DNA of 64,000 nucleotides from the NCBI GenBank assembly GCA_030562195.1, contig JAUJPP010000005.1, positions 27,453,106 to 27,517,105 on the forward strand, given 5' to 3'. The position numbers were made by a program, and so were the translations under genes. The stretch comes from Nipponacmea schrenckii (lineage: Eukaryota > Mollusca > Gastropoda > Lottiidae). Shown piece by piece: positions 59,595 through 64,000 of the stretch. The notes beneath the pieces were generated by a model. That model had not been told where the DNA came from, did no database searches, and saw only the letters and a list, made by a program, of their open reading frames with translations. Positions within the stretch are counted from its first letter, which is position 1. Every line of letters starts with the position of its first letter.

Positions 59595-61711
59595 GCTTGC
59601 CAGGCAAGGTAATATACGCCCACTGGCAGCATTTATTTCAAATAAAAACTTTTCAGTAAGGTTACAATAAGTGGAATGAAATATTCAACCTTCCAACCTA
59701 TTTTTTTCTAGGGTCTCTAGTTTCATTAAAAACTGTCAAGAATTGTACCTAATAACAACTCATTAAATATTTTTCGGTATTTTTATGATTTGCAATAGGG
59801 TTCACCCTTAATAATATTTTGATATTTTTAATTCTTAATAAGGCTCATCCTTGGTTGATATTAAACAATTTCAGCGAGTTTTGTCAAAAAGGAATGTTTA
59901 GAGTGTTCACAAGCCAAAAGTTGAAAGCGTTTTTGAAAAGAGGCGCAATAACTGACACTAAATATTTTTCGATTTATCTGATTTTCAATAGGGTTTATCC
60001 TTGTGAGAAAACAAATACTAAAGCCAAGTTTCATCAAAATCCATTCAAAATTGTTCTTTCTAGAGTGTTTACGAGTTAAATTGAACGCGTTTTCAAAAAC
60101 AAGGTCAATAACTTGTACTAAATATTTTTCGATTTTCAATAGGGTTCATCCTTGGGAGACAACAAATACTCCAGCCAAGTTACATCAAAATCCATTAAAA
60201 ATTGTTCTTTCTAGAGTGTTTACAAGCTAAAATTGAACGCGTTTTCAAGAACAAGGGCTATAACTGACACTAAATATATTTCTATTTATTTGATTTATAA
60301 TAGGGTTCAAGCTAAAAGTAATCAAAATCCATTAAGAATAGTTCTTTCTAGAGTGTTTACAAGCTAAAATTGAATGCGTTTTCAAGAACAAGGGCAGTAA
60401 CTCATACTAAAATTTTTTTCGATTTTGCTGATTTTCAATAGGGTTCATCCTTGAGTTATAACACACTCTCACACCAAGTTTCATCGAAATCCATCAAGAA
60501 TTGTGCCATGTAGAGTGTTTACGAGACAAAAATCGAACGCGTTTAAAAGAACAAGGGCAATAATTCATATTAGATATATTTTGATATTTTTAAGTTTCAA
60601 TTAGGCTCATCCCTTGCGATATCCAACAATTTCAGTGAGTTTTGTCAACATTGGTCATGAATGGTACCTTCTAGAGTGTTTATTAGCCAAAAAGTTAAAC
60701 CCGTTTTCAAACACAAGGGCAATAACTGACACTAAATATATTTCGATTTATTTGATTTTCAATAAGGTTCATCCTTGGGTAAAAACAAATACTCAAGCCA
60801 AGTTTTATCAAAATCCATTAAGAATTGTTCTTTCTAGAGTGCTTACAAGCTAAAATTGAACGCGTTTTCAAACACAAGGGCAATAACTGATACTAAATAT
60901 TTTTCGATTAAACTGAATTTCAATAGGGTTCATCCTTAAGTGATTAGAAATACTCATGCCAAGTTATGTCAAAATCGCTCAAGAATTGTGACTTGTAGAG
61001 TGTTTACAAGGCAAAAATCCAACACATTTTATACAACAAGGGCAATAATTCCTATTAAATATATTTCGATATGTGCTATTTTTTAAAAGGGTTCATTCTT
61101 GGGTGATATTAAACAATTTCAGCAAGTTTCGTCAAAATCGGTCAATAACTGTGCTTTGTAGAGTGTTTACAAGCTAAAAATTGAACGCGTTTTCAAAAAC
61201 AAGGGCAATAACTGATATTAATTTTTTTTTCGATTTGACTGGTTTTCAATAGGCTTCATCCTGCGGTGATTACAAATACTCAGGCCAAGTTTCATTAAAA
61301 TCCATTAAAAATTGTTCTCTCAAGAGTGTTTACAAGCTAAAATTAAACGCGTTTTCAAGAACAAGGGCAATAACTCATACTAAATGTTTTTCGATTTCGC
61401 TGATTTTCGATAGGGTTTATCCTTGAGTTATAACATACTCTCACACCAAGTTTCATCAAAATCTGTCAAGAATTGCACTTTGTAGAGTGTTTACGAGCCA
61501 TTCAAGAACAAGGGCACAAACTCATACTAATTTTTTTCCGATTTCGCTGATTTTCAATAGGGTTCATCCTTGCGTGATCATAAACACTCATATTAAGTTT
61601 CATCTAAATCCGGCAAGAATTACACCGTGTAGAGTGTTTACGAGCAATTGTGGACGGACGGACGGACGGGGTGATGACAATATACGCCCCCCATTTCATG
61701 TGGGCGTATAA
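59595..61711. mobile_element. 2.1-kb hairpin-ended element with tandem ~155-bp units
   Basis: Inserted in the LINE between adjoining codons (SIL and SSLKPS), with TA on both sides. The left end has hairpin CTTGCC-A-GGCAAG then TATACGCCCAC. The right end has TATACGCCC...GGGCGTATA as a hairpin, preceded by GGACGGACGGACGG. The inside is about 12 diverged units of 145-165 bp sharing AGGGTTCATCCTTG, CAAGTTTCATCAAAATCC, TAGAGTGTTTACAAGC, GAACGCGTTTTCAA and AAGGGCAATAACT. No protein was found. It looks non-autonomous; end hairpins suggest a Helentron-like or other replicative mechanism, unproven. Confidence 0.75.
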
Positions 61712-62074
61712 TAAAATGGATTTTAGGAATTTTAAGTGCAGCTTCTCAATTGATTCCACTGGTGTATAACCCCAAACCTGGGAGGCATAATTTGCAATTG
61801 GCACAATTGTGCGATCGAACAGGAATAGTGAATCTGTAAAACTTATGTTGCATTTACGAATGAATGTTAGTATTATATTTGAGACCTTACAAGCTTGTTG
61901 GGACAGAGTAGTCGTTGCCAATGACCAGCTAAGCTTGGGTGTGAACATAGTTCCAAGATACTTGTAATGAGATACTGTTTCCAGTTTCTGATCTTGACAG
62001 TACCATATTTCGTTGTTCTTAACAATACCACCCCTTCGAAAAACTATAATTTTCGTTTTATCTAAATTAATCTT
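61712..62074 (-). pseudogene. LINE reverse transcriptase fragment
   Basis: The sequence begins within the RT domain just after the active-site region (INLDKTKIIVFRRGG), then thumb-like segments to LHLKFLKSIL, where the insertion starts. 5' truncation at this point fits incomplete reverse transcription. Confidence 0.8.
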
Positions 62075-62545
62075 CAGCAGCACTAATTTCCATTTATTAA
62101 CCTTTTAAACAACAAATAGAAATAATCATACAAGATTTAAACAAAATTGTCAAAATGGTTCCTCTACTGCATTCAAGAATATATTTTTATGTACTTTAGC
62201 TTGGTTATCAGATAAAGACACCACTCTGAGATATACTGAGATTGATCTACAGAAAGTTCAATATATAGAATTTGAAACAAAGATTATGTTTATTATGTTA
62301 TCAGATAATATGTCTAGTAGTTAGATTAGATATATAATAGTACGGTAACACTTTATATTGCTACTTAATACACATATCTACCAATACATCACATTCTCTC
62401 ACCTTATTACAGTTGGCACATTCCACTTATTGTTCAAGATTATTGTAACTGGGTAAAAACCTAACATTAGGCTAATACCCTTTGCAATATGTATTGTGTA
62501 CATAAAGTTAAGCAGAACTTTGAGAATTCTAAAAAGTAAAAAATA

Positions 62546-62880
62546 GCTTGCCTGGCAAGGTAATATATGCCCACTTGTAGCATTGCTGCCAAGAAAAAAT
62601 TTAATTGAAAAATTCAGCTTCTATTCCATTTTGACCCGATTTTACTAGGCAAAGGGCAATAACTGTAAAACTGTTCATGGGAAAATCGTAAAATACAATT
62701 TTTACCACCTTCTTATCAATTAAAATGCTAACAAGTTTCATCAAAATCCAGTGAAAATAGTAGATTCTATTGCACACACAACATAAGTTTGATGTGATTT
62801 TACTAAGTCAAGGGAAAAAGCTGTACAACAAATGTTGACGGACCGAAGGACCAAAGGACAGGGGCAACATGTAATATGTA
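62546..62880. mobile_element. Short relative of the hairpin-ended element
   Basis: It starts GCTTGCCTGGCAAGGTAATA then TATGCCCAC, matching the left end at 59595, and is also preceded by TA. It contains one or two interior units (CAAAGGGCAATAACTGTAAA, GTTTCATCAAAATCCAGTGA) and ends after a GGACCGAAGGACCAAAGGAC run. The right border is approximate; no clear right hairpin remains. Confidence 0.65.
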
Positions 62881-63397
62881 ATTATTGAAATCACAGAAAG
62901 TGAAATAATTAACAATCAAACTCTAAAATCACAGAAAGTCTGAAATATTGGAGAGATTCCAGGTTTAAGGTCTTGGCAGCAAGTGTATGGCAATAGTCAA
63001 TACTGTTTTTATTAGGTGTCTGGATAATCATAACATTTACACAATGAGAAGAAGGTTATCTAAACATAGAATTGTCAGTATCTTTTATCAATGATAAAAT
63101 ATAGGTGAATCAAACAATTATTTAGTATTTGTACTAAAATGGTGGTTTTAAAAGTTCCATTCTTGAATGTGAATAAAGCATGCCTTCAACTTCCAAAAGA
63201 TGCCATCAAGGAGAGTTTACATACACTTATAAATCCACTTATTGAAACTATTACAAATATTTTTGATAAGATCAATCTATGATTAATAATGAATATTACA
63301 TCAAAGATTTTACTTTGAATGACAATTAACATTTTATGATATGAAACAAGCTCTTAAACTAAAGGGATTGTTAAGAGGTTTTCTAAAAATATATGGA

Positions 63398-63828
63398 CAT
63401 CAGGGACACTGATAGCATTAATTAAAATCAAGGCCACTGATAGCATCAATTATCATCAGGCACACTGATTGCATTAATTATCATCAAGGACACTGACAGC
63501 ATCAATTATCATCAGGCACACTGATAGCATCAATTATCATCAAGGACACTGATAGCATCAATTATCATCAGGGACACTGATAGCATCAATTATCATCAGG
63601 AAACTGATAGCATCAATTATCATCAGGGACACTGATAGCATCAATTATCATCAGGCACACTGATAACTTCAATTATCATCAGGGACACTGATAGCATCAA
63701 TTATCATCAGGGACACTGATAGCATCAATTATCATCAGGGACACTGATAGCATCAATTATCATCAGGGACACTGACAGCATCAATTATCATCAAGGACAC
63801 TGATAGCATCAATTATCATCAAAGACAC
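63398..63828. repeat. Minisatellite, 28-bp unit, about 15 copies
   Basis: The unit ATCATCAGGGACACTGATAG then CATCAATT is repeated with few changes (CAAGG/CAGGC/CAGGG variants). It is AT-rich enough to read openly in places but has no coding meaning. Confidence 0.95.
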
Positions 63829-64000
63829 CATTCCAATTTTCCACTGGACGTCTGTGGTTCATCCACTTTCAATATAACATAGTGTTAGATGACATCACTA
63901 ATAGTGAAAGCCTTATTGGATATTAGTGGTTAAAGTCGCCAAGAAGTTTATACCCTACATTTATTGGTTTTGAAATGAACTGATACCATGAGCCAACATC

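Larger units (their letters stand above)
58716..62087 (-). mobile_element. 5'-truncated LINE, split by a later insertion, with 13-bp target duplication
   Basis: LINE sequence lies within 58729-62074, flanked by CAGCAGCACTAAT at 58716-58728 and 62075-62087. On the minus strand, 62074-61712 encodes the end of a reverse transcriptase (INLDKTKIIVF, HYKYLGTMF, ANYASQVWGY), and 59594-58960 the following region. The 3' end is AAATAAAGATTATTATTATA-like, typical of LINEs that end in short repeats. Removing the 2117-bp insertion leaves about 1.2 kb. CR1/L2/jockey-like groups are possible; the clade is not fixed. Confidence 0.88.

Noticed and set aside
59861..60853. Several 70-90 codon ORFs on both strands with similar sequences
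   Set aside because: They are translations of the ~155-bp tandem units in the hairpin-ended element, with no conserved frame.

Overview
The window looks like nuclear DNA of a mollusc, probably a gastropod. It is AT-rich, its genes are split by GT-AG introns, and its repeats are typical of molluscan genomes: DIRS-like, LINE, Polinton and TTAA elements, hairpin-ended tandem-unit elements ending in a GGAC run, and minisatellites. The taxon is inferred from genes and repeats together, and no single sequence proves it. I saw no rRNA, tRNA, CRISPR array or bacterial-style operon.

Four host genes can be read with splice sites that keep phase. (1) 33-1678, +: the 3' end of a MOV10-type RNA helicase. 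(2) 3592-7972, -: a complete 12-exon SLC18B1-like vesicular transporter of 460 aa. (3) 10496-11971, +: a complete two-exon PI-PLC X-domain protein (PLCXD type, 309 aa). (4) 18406 to at least 55773, -: a very long FRMD4-family gene with FERM domain, coiled coil, CUPID/DUF3338 segment and long disordered tail. Only its start is uncertain. The four gene products show no obvious shared pathway.

Mobile DNA fills much of the rest. A 4.7-kb DIRS-like tyrosine-recombinase retrotransposon (12457-17141) lies between genes 3 and 4 and has perfect 45-bp inverted ends. Inside FRMD4 introns are two inverted copies of a TTAA-flanked element carrying a broken THAP exon (47196-48272 and 53277-55255). The second copy is itself split by an 814-bp element at a site that is empty in the first. 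A 1172-bp Polinton-like element (51052-52223) has a perfect 6-bp target duplication and joins a parvovirus-type phospholipase A2-like domain to a retroviral-type integrase. Beyond the last recognised FRMD4 exon, a 5'-truncated LINE (58729-62074) with a 13-bp target duplication is split by a 2.1-kb hairpin-ended repeat.

Other structures are minisatellites with 135-, 51- and 28-bp units, two almost perfect hairpins with arms of 50 bp or more in the largest FRMD4 intron, and two GC-rich palindromic blocks. The best candidate for something little described is the compact PLA2-integrase element with its 86-bp palindromic end. A likely cassette exon inside the third lobe of the FRMD4 FERM domain comes next.
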